The notes under the pieces: generated by a model | The model's database searches: none | What the model was told of the DNA's origin: nothing | What the model saw: only the letters and a program-made list of their open reading frames with translations | Program-made: the position numbers and the translations under genes | From: Seriola aureovittata | Taxonomy: Eukaryota; Chordata; Actinopteri; Carangiformes; Carangidae | Assembly: GCF_021018895.1 (NCBI RefSeq) | Contig: NC_079386.1 | Span: 15,155,552-15,219,551 of the forward strand | Length of the DNA stretch: 64,000 bases | Direction of reading: 5' to 3' | Part shown: piece after piece, positions 42,264-56,076 of the stretch | Numbering within the stretch: the first letter of the stretch is position 1 | Layout of the letters: the number at the start of each line of letters is the position of its first letter

Positions 42264-43416
42264 GACAGAAATGGAGACAAAACAAAACACTCTCTCCCTC
42301 ATCGGTTGTGTCGTCGTCATGGGAGATCAGTGATTTCCACGGCAACCTGTGGGGGCTTTTCCTGCCCTCTCCACTCATTCCCCTACAGCCTCCTTCAGAA
42401 CATAATTGCTGCGGTAAACTGGATCCTGCTGCGCTCCTGCAAACACTGCTGACAGTTATGTTTATTAAAAAGCCCTTTAATTCCACGAGTGCGGCCGGAT
42501 CCAAACCGAGATCTGGATTTCTTGAATTCTTCTTCATCATATGAAAGTTTATTACAGCTCAGGGAACATAATGTTTGCCACGATAGTACATTTTAATTTT
42601 TCTCTCTTATCCTTTCAGCAGTAATAATATTTTATTTTATATTTCTTGGCACTTTAGGAAAGTTAACTATATAAAAATGATGAAAATATTGTTAAAAATT
42701 TTAGAAAGGGAAGCTGTTATCTTGCTTGCACGTCCTGAGTGATATTTCTCAAAAATTACATTTTAAACCAGTTTTTTTTTAGCTCTTTTCCACCATGAAT
42801 TACTGAGCTATTATTGGGTCTATAGATCATATGTCATGACCCCAATCTGGCACGCACACGACCACATTTACAAACTCAAATATTTACCACCATAACCACC
42901 GCCACCTCACAGACTTCACTCACATCTTCCTCGCTACGAGGGGTCGTGAGCATATGAATATTTCAGCGAGAGCGAAGGTGTCTACGTTTGTTCTGTTTGC
43001 ACGGTCACGAAAAATATACTGTTCCTACAAAATCTATACAATCACATGTTCCACCTGTTGAACCTGAAGGTAAAAAAAGTTCTCTCTTGGGAAATAATTC
43101 TCCCTCTCATGCGCTAATTTGTGTGTTGCCTTCCCCAGACAACACATACTTCCTGTGATAAGACATTAGCGCGCCTTTACTCAAGATTAGCTCGAGATTA
43201 CACACAAAGCATTTCACAGAGGATTGCTTCATCAGCCGCAGTGACTATGAAACGCATGGGCTAAGCTTTTGTTATGGCAAAATGCTTCAATGTTACAGCA
43301 GAGACGCCATTAATTGTGACTTTCAACACTGCACTGCACTGACACATTGAGCCCCAAGGAAGAGGATGTTTATGGGATGTCTTTTTATCACTGTCAGCAA
43401 ATGATAGCATTAAAAA

Positions 43417-43640
43417 GTCCCATATTGTACAAAGTGAGATTTCCATGTCTTTTCTGATTACAAAGCAGGGGAAAGTATCAAAGCCTCAGTCCACAGAGAA
43501 ATGCACACAGCCTGTATTCAGAAACTGAGCCTTAAAACAAGCCCTCAGGACTTCTGGGACTTTGTGATGTCACAACTATACAGTCACCACCCCTCAGCCA
43601 TGTCTCAGCTATTTTCTTATGGATATCAAAACTTCAAATA
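43417..43640 (+). repeat. Dispersed repeat family A, copy 1
   Basis: Shares GTGAGATTTCCATGTCTTTT, the string ATTCAGAAACTGAGCCTTAA and GACTT.TG..ACTTTGTGATGTCACAA with the copies at 49.3 and 54.1 kb. Confidence 0.85.
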
Positions 43641-43971
43641 AAACACTGAAAAAGTGTAAAATAAGGCCCCTAAAACATATTATCCCTCAAAAGATTACAC
43701 AAAGGTGATGCCATGAGCACCAATCAGGACTCAGCAACACTTCTGTTTATCACTGTAACTATGACGACAAAGGTGCGGTACACCTGCTGCCGCAGGGCCC
43801 CAATTTCAGAAGATGCTCCTACAGGTCGTATCAGAGGATGGGGACAAATGATGTAGCACTTATTTAGCAGAAAGACTGAATTTTACAGTGAAATTACCTG
43901 TATTTAAATTCTGTAGTATGATGTCAGTGTTGGTGTATCCTTTAGATGCATTGTCTAAATACAAAGTGCCT

Positions 43972-44172
43972 TCAGCTGTGAACTGGCAGGTGGGTCGGCG
44001 ACATAAACAAAGGCTGTGAGAGCTGACAGATCGGAGCCGAAAGGAAAAGAAGCTCCAGGCTCGAGAGTTTGTGCAGCTCCGACTCCTCTGCGCTGCTAAA
44101 TGTGTTAAAGAGCTCGGAGCCGGGGGACCGGGTCGGTGACTGCAGACCGGGGGTCAGGTCACTCTGAATCAA
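43972..44172 (-). other. CpG-richer open frame of unknown status
   Basis: A 66-codon frame in a locally GC-rich stretch, with SPTRSPGSELFNTFSSAEES and other Ser/Pro-rich sequence. No domain recognised, no clear splice pair. It may be chance, a 5' exon, or a retrocopy piece. Confidence 0.15.
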
Positions 44173-45477
44173 ATCACGTAACAGGAATCAGAGGATGTCT
44201 CCTGTTGCTACATGTGTGTCTCTGCAGCTGGTAGCAACTGAGTCGGTTCCTAAAATGGACACCTCGCTTTCCCTCAGCCATCCTCATCCTCAGCTTTAAA
44301 TAAAAATTCATTTCAGAATGAATTTGCTCCACTGACTGAGACAGTTTTGATGTGGGACTGTGGAAACTGTTGCTGTAACTGCAACGCAAAGAAACCTGCT
44401 TATTTTTTCAAAAACAGCTTGTCAGATATTAAAAATGTCTGCAAGGAGAGTGTTTAATTTTGGTTTACTTTACTTTAATTTGCTCTTGTCCAAGTTTATA
44501 ACTTTCTGTTGATGCAAACAGTTCATCCACAATCTTGAATTTTGAATATAAAATACTTCAATTGAAAGTGAACTGAACGTAATTCAGAGAGAAGCTGGAC
44601 TTAAATTACAGCATTTAATCACAGATGTCAAGATAAAGTGGATCATATCATAAGTATACACAACTGCACTAACACACAGATACTGTATATTCACAGTACA
44701 CACGCACACCACACACACACACACTTGGTGTACACATCTACACACAACATAATGAGCACAATGGATGTTGTGGAGTAGCTCTTAATGGAAAAAATGAAGT
44801 ACTATTATGAGTCAAATGGAATATATTACTGATATTTACATGCGATACTAAAATGAAAAACATCTAAATTATTAATGTTCTACTCTTTCGTTTATGATCA
44901 TGAAAGATGATAAAAGCAAATTAATTTAGCGTTTCTCTCCATTGTCATTGTAAACAGTTAGAGAAGCAATTTTGAGAGATACATTTTGAACATTGCACAC
45001 GAGACCCTCGGGGACAGCCTGCACAACTTCCCCTAAAACTTTCCATGAATCATAACTGATGAAAACTGATATCAGCACCCTCGTGTTACTACTGTGTGCA
45101 GACACCCGGTTAGAATACAAGGTTTTCAGTTCAGTACAGTGTCGACTTACTGGGTCAACAGACTGTGGCCTTAAGCAGCGTCACTGTCTCACAGAGGCTC
45201 AGTTTACGTGGCTAAAGTTCAATATTATTCCTCAGTTCTTCTTGCTCAAGTTTCATGAGAGCAAACGTTTCAACAGCCTGCAAATCATATCTTATACATG
45301 CCAGGGTGTTTTGATACAATTCTGTCCAACTATAAATAATAACCTACTGTAATTCTTAAAAGAGATTTAATGTCAGGTTAGTTAACTCTAATAACCTTTG
45401 CACAGATATGCTGCATTTTACATATAAATCCCCAATTACTGAGAGGTGCACTTACACGGGAGATGTTCTATTTAAGT

Positions 45478-45690
45478 AAGGGCACCGACAGAGTACAGAC
45501 CCCTGCTGGAGTCAATGTCAAACAACCTCGGAGGAAAAAAATTCAAATTTATAGTAAATGATCCGGATCTGCCCCAAAATTTATCAGGTTCTTCCACAAG
45601 ATCGCGACCCATCCCTCCAGCAGGTTCGGTGAAAATCGGCTCGCTTCTTTTTGTGTAATCATGCTGACGAATAAAGACGGGGTGAAAACA
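45478..45690 (+). repeat. Fish interspersed repeat (GATCCGGATCTGCCCCAAAA family)
   Basis: GATCCGGATCTGCCCCAAAA, then GGTTCTTCC and GTGAAAATCGG..CG..T.TTTGTGTAATC.TGCTGACGAA, the order of motifs in a repeat I recognise from many teleost genomes. Confidence 0.7.
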
Positions 45691-47768
45691 CACCCTCCTT
45701 AACGGAGATAATTATGGAGCTATGGAATCAATTAAATTGTTTGGGTTACTACTGAGGTTTTATAATAGTACACACATTTTTAGAATTTTTTCGTTTTCTT
45801 TTTAGTTTTATGTAGTACAGACACTCATCTGCCAAGTCAGCACTTACACGCTTTATCTGCTGTATTTAAGCTTTAGTTCATGAGGCTGGAAAAAAAGGAG
45901 AGAAATTGAAGTAGGTGTAGCCTATAGCAAAAAGGAGTGAAAATTTGAGAGTGTATCACATTGTTTTATCAGTAATATGCAAACAACCCTGTGCTTGACA
46001 ATTTCTAAATTAATCTCCAGCACTATGAGGATATTTAGACTACAGTTTCTGGAAGTCACAAGCTGGTAGTGCGACAGGATGGCATGTTTTAGCACAATAT
46101 AGTACTGTAGTGTCACTTTCTGTGAGCTGGCCCAAGCCTGTGTATGTAAAGATAAGATGGAGTTAAAGCTGGTAAACATACATTTTCCTTTCCTCCATCT
46201 GCTTTTTTCCCCACCATCGCTCTATTTCTACTTCTTACTTACTCTTTTCCCGTCTTTCATCTCTTTCTTCCCGTCTCTGCCTCCTTTCCTTTCTCTACAC
46301 ATTACCGCTCATTCTTTGCCTCGGATCAATATCACTCTTCCATCTCATCCCTTCGCCCATTGCTCCTCTATCCAGGCCATCTGTTTACTGCCCAGATCGA
46401 TAACACTTCCTCCTCCTCCTCTTCTTTTTTTTTTCTTTTTGTTAACTGTGATTTTTTTTTTCTTTCTTCATCCCACGTCTCTTTTAACCCTCTTTCCACC
46501 ACCACCTACCGTCCCCGGTCGATTACGATTTCCTTCAACCCTCCCGTTAATATTTCTCCTCGTCTTATCGTCTCTCCTTTCTGAGAATTATGCATCCTAC
46601 ACCCGTGTTCTGACATTTTCCACCTTAAACTGCTCTAAGTGGGGCACTCATACGTCTTCATCAGTTTAATATTTCTCATGAGTCTGTGTCCGACTTAAAG
46701 GATGGTGGACTATTTGTCACATAAAACGGGAGGTAAACTGAATTGAGGTGACCCTGCTTCTCCGCCCCTCTCCTCTGTCTCCGTTAGGTTTTGTAATGTG
46801 ATGGATGGAGCAGACCTCTGCATGTCTAGACTACAATAATCTGCTTTTTCACTGTGGTGATTTGGCCAATAAAATTCATCCTACACAGTCTGGTGGTCTA
46901 AACGGCCTGACCTCGAGGATTGAGGACGCTATTAGCGATCTGAGCTTTGTATCATGGTCTTGATACTGAAACAAAGGTTTGACTTTTATCAACTTCAGTC
47001 CCTCAGTGGGAATATTATCAACTCTGGAGACAGCTCCTTTGTCTGAGAATCATGACTTTTAACTGAGTGGACTGGTTTAAAATAAGGTCAGCCTACTTAA
47101 AATTAATAAAACAAAACAAGCAAAAACTCATTGTATGATTTATATAATATGGATAACATCATTTGTTATATGGTATCTGAGTTTGTTCTATATTTAATCA
47201 CAGAAATGTAATCAATTATTCAATTATTTGATCATAGAAAAAGAAACAATATGTTTAATACGCAATCACCAACAGAGCTTAAACTTTAAACAGTTTGCTA
47301 ACTATTAATCATCAGAATTACATGAAAAATGACTTTACTCGCTACATTATTTTCTGACTCAAAAAACTTTGGAGGTAGCGATTTATTGACCTTAACAGCT
47401 AGCTTAATGTTAGCCGCAACGGCTACAAGTTCAAACCTAGGCCGTAAGATTAACACACCCTCCAGACACCAGCAGACTCTGAATGTGGGTTTCGCAGTGG
47501 CTAGTGTTGCTGAATCATTTCTGTCTTTTGCTAACATCAAACTGCTTCCCACAACTCCAGCCAGTGCGCCAAGCTAATGTTGTTCTGCAGTTGTCACAGA
47601 GACCAAACTAAAATCCAACTTGCGTCAAACCCAGAGTAAAACAATAAACAAGACGAGGACGACCTCCGAGATGTCAAGTACTGGGATTAGTATCTAAGGA
47701 TTTACAGAGACGTTGAAAAAAAACATTACTGTAAGACATTAGTACGTAAGGGAGTTTACGTTCCGCAG

Positions 47769-47829
47769 CTACACACTGCTAGACACTGCTTCACACTGCT
47801 TCACACTGCTTCACACTGCTTCACACTGC
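47769..47829. repeat. Decamer minisatellite (TCACACTGCT)n
   Basis: About six 10-bp units; the central four are identical, the outer ones have one or two changes. Confidence 0.95.
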
Positions 47830-47962
47830 GCACCGAGCAGAGTAATTATGAAACAACGGACTTCGACCTGGCTGGTAAACAGGGCTGAAAATGTGGAAAT
47901 ACTGAACTGTGACAACAAGTTTCCCTGTAGAGACTTGCACAAGCAGAGTAGCTACTATTGCT

Positions 47963-48006
<44 letters not shown>

Positions 48007-49329
48007 CTTCAGGGTGGTTTTACGAGGGCTTCTCTGCTGGCTGTCATGCTAATGAAAATGAACTCCTCTCCTCCTCCTCCTCCTCCACCTCTCCATCTCT
48101 CTGTCCACTTTTCTCTTTTTTTCTCTCCCTCCCTCGCTCACCTTTTTCATCTCTCTTCCCACAGCTCTTTCCTTCTCTCCCACCATTACCCCCCCCCCCT
48201 TTTACTTCTTTTTTTTGCTTTTACTGTTTATATAAAACTCACAAAGTTAAAATAACCTTACTCTGCACAGACATGTAGTGTCCACAAGAGGATAAATCTA
48301 TGCACATAAACACACACGCTGACGGAAACACATGGCCAGTGTGTTTTGACAATCTTCCAACGCGCTGATGCTGTATTTGTTTAACAAAATGACCTTCTAA
48401 ATTTAGACTCCATATCCCCGAGGAGGCTCTAAAAATGGAGACAGGCTTTTGTGTGTGCGTGGCTACTTTTATTATATCTGTATGAGTGTGCGTCTGTACT
48501 GTACATGTCTGAATTCTTGTGGCTACAACAGAAATTCTTCTGGTTTGGAGCGTTGGAGTTTTTTTTTATTATGAAGGATGAAATCAACAACAGCGCCTGT
48601 GGTCATCTTTAGGACACTGGACTGTGAGAAAAAGGCCTCTCCTGGCTCAAGTGTTTGTGTGTAAGACTGCGAAAGACTACTGGACATGAGCTTTCAAATC
48701 CACAGACCAGTCATGACTACACCTTTGTTGAGATGGATATTTAATTTTTTCTTTCCTTTTTTCTTCCTCCACCCGTTCTGAATCATTCTGCGGCTCTGAA
48801 CATCTCAAGAGCTGAAACGCTTCGACAGAATCCGACGGCGGATCAGGTGAAGCCGCATGTGCTTGGATCTGACAGCGGAGGGTGTGGAGCGCTACAGATT
48901 ACAGTATGTGTGTGTTTTATATGTTGTGTGTGTGTGTGTTTATGTGGGCGGGCGGCTGCTGTACATGAACTGGGATGGTGTCTGTGTCTTATCAGCGTTT
49001 CATGGTCACATAATGTAAACTGGAAACATGTTGTGTAACCATAGGAGGAAGTGATCCGACTATCGCTGCCTGTTCTACTTAACATATGCAAAACAATGTT
49101 GCATATGAAATTAATTTTCATTGCATTCAAATGCAATAAAGCATGATTTCATTACTATTTCAGTTTTATTGCACTTATTACTATCACAATATGTTTGAAA
49201 TGCCCCTCAGGTTCCCGCTCTCTTTGACTTTACACTCTTAAAAAGGTTCCATATTTTACACTTTTCTAGTGTTTTATTTGAAGTTTGATAATAAGAAGAT
49301 ATATTTGTGGTTTTAAGAACCAAAAACCA

Positions 49330-49690
49330 TCTCAGTGTAGTTTTACATCTCCTCTCTCAGGCTTCTCTCTGGAGCTCTAGTAACAACAGGTCAGTGAGCC
49401 AATCAGAAGAGAGGAGGCTCTGAGCCTCTCTTCTTATTGGCTCACTGTTTTCTGAGGAATCAAAAATAAAAATACAGCAGATTTCAGGTAAAACACTCAG
49501 AGAAAACAAATCCTGCAATTTTTGGATGGTGGGTCCAGGTGGGTTACGGTTAGGGCGGTGACTGCTTTGTTGTGACATCACAAAGTTAAGGAAGTCCTGG
49601 CGGCGTATTTTAAGGTTCAGTTTCTGAATACAGGCTGTGTGCGTTTCTCTCTGTGGACTGAGGCTTTGATACTTTCACAGTATTAATATA
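49330..49690 (-). repeat. Dispersed repeat family A, copy 2 (inverted)
   Basis: Reverse orientation: TTTGTTGTGACATCACAAAG, GTTCAGTTTCTGAATACAGG and the AGCCAATCAGAAGAGAGGAG segment. It carries the longest 3' part of the family. Confidence 0.85.
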
Positions 49691-49867
49691 GAACCTAGAC
49701 CTGATCTATAATCAAACAACACATGGACATCTACCTTTATACTATATAGGACCTTTATTTTTAGGAACATAATAAAAGCTATTGTTATTATTGCATTATG
49801 ATGTCACAGTGAAGTTCATTTTTGACCTTTCAGATATCAAACACCACTTCATTTTATGCTATTAGAC

Positions 49868-49985
49868 ATATGTGTTGAGTTATGGCCAAAAACATGTTTG
49901 TGGGGTCAAAGTGACCTTGACCTCTGACTCATGACCACCAGATATTTCCTGAGATATCGCATTCATGAGAATGGGGCGTACAAAT
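49868..49985 (+). repeat. Fish interspersed repeat (CCTTGACCTTTGA family), copy 2
   Basis: GTTGAGTTATGGCCAAAAAC, GTGACCTTGACCTCTGA, then TGAGATATCGCATTCATGAGAATGGG; same family as 20,160-20,420. Confidence 0.75.
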
Positions 49986-51199
49986 TACCTCAAAACATCA
50001 AGCAGATAACAGGAAGATAGAAAGAGAGGTGTGAGAGGTGAAGTTCCTTCGTGTGGTAACAACATGATATGTTCCTCTCCGTCGCTTGCATAACAGGTGG
50101 GTGTATGTGTGTCCGTACTAACGTGGGTGCTAATGCAATGCTGTACTTAAAGTGTGTATCCCTGTATATTCATGAGAAAGCAAGTTTGTGTGTGTGTGTG
50201 TGTGTGTGTGTTAATCTGACAGGCAACAGATTGCTGCGCAGCGTGCCTACACACTCACACTGACAGACTTCTGCAGTGACCGACCAGAAAAACACAGTGA
50301 AAGAAAAGCAGAAAAGGAAGGAAGAAAGAGTGAGAAAGGAAGAAAAGAAAAGAAAAAAAAGAGCAAGTAACACAGAAGAAAAACAAGAAAAAGAGAGCCA
50401 AAAGAGGCAAAAGGCAAGAAAGAAAAGGGAACAAATGAAAGAGAAAGCAAATTTTTTTTAAAAAGTGGCAACGAAAGGAAGCGAGGAAGAAATAGAAAGA
50501 AAGAACAAAACGGATGAAAAAAAAAAAAGCGAAGTAGAAAGAAAAGGAACTTGATGCGTAAACAAAGAGAGAGGACAGTTGGGGATTTACCATATACAGT
50601 AACAGCCTGTTTCTAGAATAAGCTGTTTCTCAAACATAGACATGGGACGACAAAAATAGACTTTCTACAAAGGAGTTCGCTGAGTGGTTAGTGGTGGTGC
50701 AGAAAGCATGACAAACTTGTGTGTGTGTGTGTGTGTGTATGTGTGGTTGTGTGTGTGTTTTCACAGAAGCAGAAGACTCCCAGCACTCCCATCTGTGAGT
50801 CTCTGATTCCTCCGCCTATTCTTTAGACTGAAGGGAATCCTGCGCTGCTGCAACAATAACACACTGCTGCAAACACACACACACACACACACATACATAC
50901 ATACATACGTGAATGAGAGGAAGTTTATCATGATCTTATTATGTGCACGCATTTACTCATTTATCTGCAAACACGTTGCACACACATGCATGCACGAACT
51001 AAAATAAAAAAACACCCACTTTTTGCTTTACAGTAATTCATGACTGTTTGATTATAATGAGAGAAAATCTGGTCGTACAGATGATCTGCACATTTAATTA
51101 CATTATTATACATGAAACATTATCTTGAAACAACTGTAAATGTTTCTATTAATCATTTCTATTAAGTTTAGGTGTTAGGTTGAGGCCTTACTCATTCTG

Positions 51200-51287
51200 T
51201 CTGATTTATTGCTACCCTTGTAAAGCACTTTGTAATGGCTGACGAAGCTATATAAATAAAGTGTATTTATTTATTTATTTATTTATC
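51200..51287 (+). repeat. LINE 3' tail (L2/Rex1-like)
   Basis: TTGTAAAGCACTTTGTAATG then GCTATATAAATAAAGT followed by a (TTTA)n tail is typical of L2/CR1-type LINE 3' ends in fish. Confidence 0.75.
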
Positions 51288-51960
51288 ATGACCTGAATCT
51301 TGATCTTGGTGTTTAAAATCAGTGGAATGCCCCTTTTAGTCATGAGGACTCCTGTTCTTATGGTGCTCACAATAAAAGCTGAACCAAAAAGCAAAGCTCA
51401 CACAAGTAAAGGGGTCATTTCCATGTGTGGTCAGAACTACAGATGTTTGTTTTTGTCTGCCGGAGCTTCGTTAGCTTCAATCACCAATTTGATAAGTAAT
51501 CACCACTTGAAATCAATTGTCAAGGAGAAGAAACACACACTGACCGGTTTCGGTTTCTGAAATAAAAGACCTTGAGAAGTGTTCATGGGAAATGTAGTCT
51601 TAAATCCAAGCTGCAGCAATATGGCAGGTTTAAGAGGAGGCTTCGATGGTCTTGATCAAGTCTGTCTGTTTCCAGTGATTGTGTGATGATTAATGCGGAA
51701 ACCATGACACTGCTTTGTTGTACACTGTGCATATTGTTCTTTATGCTGCTATTTATAAACCACACACGTCAGGAATAAATCATGTTGGCATTTACATGTT
51801 GGCACATTTACCTGCATACACATGCTGTGCGCACACACATACACACACACACACTTCCATGGTGAACATACCGAGGAAGCCACAAACAGGTTGGATTCCC
51901 GCGCTGCAATCTTCTGTGTTCACAAGCAGATTTACCACAATGCTGTACCAGTAAGGTAGG

Positions 51961-51963
<3 letters not shown>

Positions 51964-52016
<53 letters not shown>

Positions 52017-52129
52017 TGTCTGTCTGTCTAAGAGAGGAAGTGTTGTACCCACATTTTCACACACACAGACATAGAGACACACGCAAACACGCATGCACAA
52101 GAGGTATGTAGGACACTTCTTTCTTTTCG

Positions 52130-52187
<58 letters not shown>
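51964..52187. repeat. Inverted GT / CA pair
   Basis: (GT)n at 51,964-52,015 and (CA)n at 52,133-52,187 are 52 and 55 bases and separated by 117 bases. Confidence 0.95.
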
Positions 52188-52190
<3 letters not shown>

Positions 52191-52538
52191 CTTAAAAAAA
52201 CAAAGAAGCCTTTACTAACCGGCGACCTCCCTCCATTACACCCAACAAACACACATCTCTCATTTTACACACTCACTTCCCACCTCCCCCAGTATTCTCC
52301 TCTCCATCTTCCTCTTTCTTCTTCTTCTTCTTTTTTCTCTCTCTTTCTCTCTCTCTCTCTCTCTGTCCGTCCTGTACTCCTTTACAGTGACATTCGATCA
52401 GCTCTTTGTTTAAAAAACAGTGAGCCCCCCTCAGCCTCTGCTCTGCGTTTCAAAGGATGTGGCTTTTTCTCTCGCAAACATCAGTTTCTTTCCTGGTAAA
52501 ACCCTCTGTGCATGTGAAGAGCTTCGGGTGTGTATATG

Positions 52539-52577
<39 letters not shown>

Positions 52578-52775
52578 ATGTATATGAGGCCTATTTGTTT
52601 GAGTTAATGGCGCGGCTTCATTACCCAGATTGAGAAGCAGAAAAAAGAAAAAAGAAATGGGGGTATTTGTTGTGTTTCTGAAAAGTTGCCAGCACCTCTA
52701 ACTCTGATATGATTCACAGTCTGGCTCAGTGTTGAGCTCGATGACTAAGGGAAGAGAGAGTGGCAGACGCAGAGG

Positions 52776-52820
<45 letters not shown>

Positions 52821-54054
52821 CCGAGTCAGGGAGCGAGATAGAGATGGAAATGGAGAGCATTTGGCGTTCGTGCGACTTGGGGTCGGGTAAGCGCTCCTTC
52901 CTAATATGATTATAAATCGTCTTGTCCTCATCTTTTTGTGCCAGTTGCGCCCTTGGCCCGAGTTGGAGGGGGAAGAAGCCTCGTTCCAAGCCTGAAAAGC
53001 CTCTGCAGGCCAACTAAGCTAAGTGCCCAGTTAAAAAAAAAAAAGTAAAACAGAAGCACTGCTGGCTGAGGTTAAACGGACACTTGAATGAAAAAAAAAA
53101 ATATATGAAAAAGGCATCAGCCATTAGATTGAACGCGACAGGATGTATCAACAAAATGCAGCGTTCAAAAGCCAGACTAAAGCAAGATTTGTGAGAGAAG
53201 ATCCTGCAGCCTCGTCAGCTGGAGTCACTAGGTGGAGCTGGATCAATCGCAAGACGGTCCCATCTCCACTAATTGAGATGCTGTAGATTTGCTTAAATGA
53301 AATGAAGGTGTTGGGGGGGGGGGGTGACAGAAGCCAGCAGGAAGTCAGGAAGCCAGACGCACACAGGAAGTACAGAATCTGCAGAAACTGAAAGCATACT
53401 TGACTGTGACCATACATTAGGCCAAGGTCTTGTTTTGACATCTACTGGAACAACAAAAGCCGATTAATCAGTTAGTTGACGCACAGAAAGTATGACACTC
53501 AATAAATGGTTTGTGTCAGCTTGGGTTTCCTCAATTGCACAAAGCAAGAAGAGTGGTGGATTTCCTAACGGATTAAAGCCGTTCAGTTTTCAGAAGGAGC
53601 AGATAGAGGACGAACGACTAGCTGAATAATCAATTAGTCAATTAGCACGGTTTAAAACAGCAATGTTTTGGACTGCTAGTTGGACAAAAGAAATATGAAG
53701 AGACGTAGACGAAGAAATTGTGATGGGCACTAAAAATAAAAACAACCAACCACCCTCACTCATACAGAGCACAGGCACATCGACCACTTCCCTTTAACCC
53801 TGCCAGAGCTATAAACCACCGATCGATGGCTAAATTAGCAACACACTAAGAAAAAAAGACAGTTGTGTGAAAAGATGGTGAGTACGACACCTGAAAAAGC
53901 TCGGACCACCTTATTTGAATATGTTCTTTTTAAAATGATTTGCATTGAGCATCTGCACCTGAAACACAACACTGCAACTTGTGCTGGTGTTGTGCAAGAA
54001 GAAAAAATGATTTTTCCATGAAAGAGTAAATATATATGTATGAACAGTTAACTT

Positions 54055-54370
54055 TTAAAGGTCCCATAGAGTAGTGAGATTTCCATGTCTTTTTTTTTTT
54101 AATATAAAGCAGGTCCAAAGTCTTTATTAATATTATAAAAGTATCAAAGCGCTCAGTCCACAAAGAAACACACACGGCCTATATTCAGAAACTGAGCCTT
54201 AAAACAAGCCGTCAGGACTTCTGTAACTTTGTGATGTCACAAAAAAGCTGTCACCAATCTCAGCCGTTCCCCAAGGCCAACCGACCCGGACCCACCATCC
54301 AACCTTGCAGGATTTGGTTTCTCTGAGTGCTTACTTGAAATCTGCTATTTCATTCAGTCACTCAGAAAAC
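54055..54370 (+). repeat. Dispersed repeat family A, copy 3
   Basis: GTGAGATTTCCATGTCTTTT, ATTCAGAAACTGAGCCTTAA and AACTTTGTGATGTCACAAAA as in copy 1, with an extra T/A-rich insertion near 54,091-54,140. Confidence 0.85.
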
Positions 54371-55606
54371 AGTCAATACATCTTCAAAGTCATGGAGGGA
54401 AGAAAGTAGAAGAAAGAAAAGATAGAAAAGAGAGGGGTTATCCCCTGCTATCTTATCTAATCTATCTATCGATCAATATATGTATATGTCTCCTAATTAT
54501 CTTGCTCTATCTGTATCTGTCTTTTGTTTTGACAAATCTTTGTCTGTTACAAACCTCACACACACGCACACACACACGCACACACACTGATTAAAAATAA
54601 AATGTGTTGTTTTTAGAAGGAAAGCCACATCCTTCCAGTACAGTCACCCCGACTCTCGTTCTCTATCTTTCTCTCTCTCGGTTTTACTCTGTTTACTGTT
54701 CCCACTAAGGTTCACTAATAACTCAGGACCGTTTCAATTTTCTATCAGAGACGTTCTCTGACTTCTGTAACGATTTCAGTCACATCTGAGCCATCAAATC
54801 CTACAATATATTCTAGCTGAACATATGCCGCTTTCTGTTCCCACCAACATATTTGTCTTGCGTTGTTTCCTTGTTCTGAATGTCTTTCTTTGACCTTTTA
54901 CAACACAATATAAAAACAAGCGATTTGTGTAAGGGGTCTGGGCGGGGCGGAGGTCCTGTTTTAGGACCTGTTAGAACGTGTGGTCACGGTGCGGGTTTGA
55001 TAGGCCATTATTTGCATGTCGTAGCACACACCAGGTAAACTTAATGGCCTCGTTTGGCAACAGTTTTTTAGTCATAGCTCAGGTCTCTATAAAACCGCGT
55101 AATGAAAAAATACCATCCTTTAACACTTATATCATAACCAGTTAATTACAGCAATCGTAGCAGCAGTAGTAGCGGGATGATAAATGATGTAATTATGCAT
55201 CTAAATAAAAACAAACTATTTTCAACTGTTACTTTCAAAAACAATCAGCAGGGAACCCTCCTGTGCGGTACGCTGCGCAGGAAGTGAAGCACACTCCCAC
55301 ACAGGTGGATGACATACAAAAGGTGTCTTCTCACATCAGACACTTCCCTTCAGCCCCGTCTGACTTAACCGTCGTAGCTTCGAGAGGGAAGCACTGACTT
55401 GTACAGTACCAGCAAAGGTCGGAGATCACACGTTTTTTTCGTGGCATATGAGGGAGAAAAAAAGAGAGATCAGAAGGTGCGAAATACTGATCTGAAAAAT
55501 GTTCAGATGTTTAACATGTTCTTCATTTTTTTAAAAGCATGTTGTAAAGTAATTAAAGTGTTTCTAACGTTGTTGAAAAGGTCAAGGTAGTATTAACAAT
55601 TAGGGA

Positions 55607-55690
55607 TGCCCTGATTGATCGGTAGCCGATTATTATCGGCTATTTACATTAAAAATACGTGATCGGCAGATCGGCATTACTGCTTCTACT
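55607..55690. mobile_element. hAT-like MITE remnant
   Basis: TTAGGGATGCCCTGATTGAT, then CCGATTATTATCGGC and TGATCGGCAGATCGGC: a terminus like those of hAT MITEs followed by GATCGG-rich inverted motifs. Confidence 0.45.
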
Positions 55691-56018
55691 GTAGTCACCG
55701 TTCACCTGTGGTTAATACCCCGCTGTCTCTGCCGGGGCAACAGGCCACCAAAACAAACGAGTTCTTATCAAAGTGCCATCTCACCACATCTGAAGGTTCT
55801 GGTTGGCCGCACACGAAGCAAGAAGCCTGCCGTCAAAAAGAGGGGCAAGACGTGATAACGGTTCACATGTGGAAGGACAGTGCACACGTTCACCCCGTCT
55901 GGCCAAGTTGCCTCCCTTACCTCAGAAGTTCAAACTAACTCACATAAAGACGACTGAACCTCACCGGCTTCGTTCACACAGATGTGGCCAGTTGCTGTGA
56001 CTTTACCCCTGAGCCACC

Positions 56019-56029
56019 TGTGTGTGTGT

Positions 56030-56076
<47 letters not shown>

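Noticed and set aside
41944..42540. 198-codon minus-strand frame starting MMKKNSRNPDLGL
   Set aside because: Most of it is a CA/GT repeat; the first 85 codons look non-repetitive but show no domain, and no donor keeps a frame into exon 2.
46157..46669. 170-codon plus-strand frame rich in Phe, Pro, Ser
   Set aside because: A CT-rich low-complexity stretch; hydrophobic composition is a by-product and no motif is present.
50276..50593. Lys/Glu-rich and Phe-rich frames on both strands
   Set aside because: They come from an A/G-rich low-complexity stretch (AAGAAAG units), not a coiled-coil gene.
55692..56000. BED-finger or transposase coding segment next to the hAT-like end
   Set aside because: Two overlapping short frames, no zinc-ligand spacing or catalytic motif.
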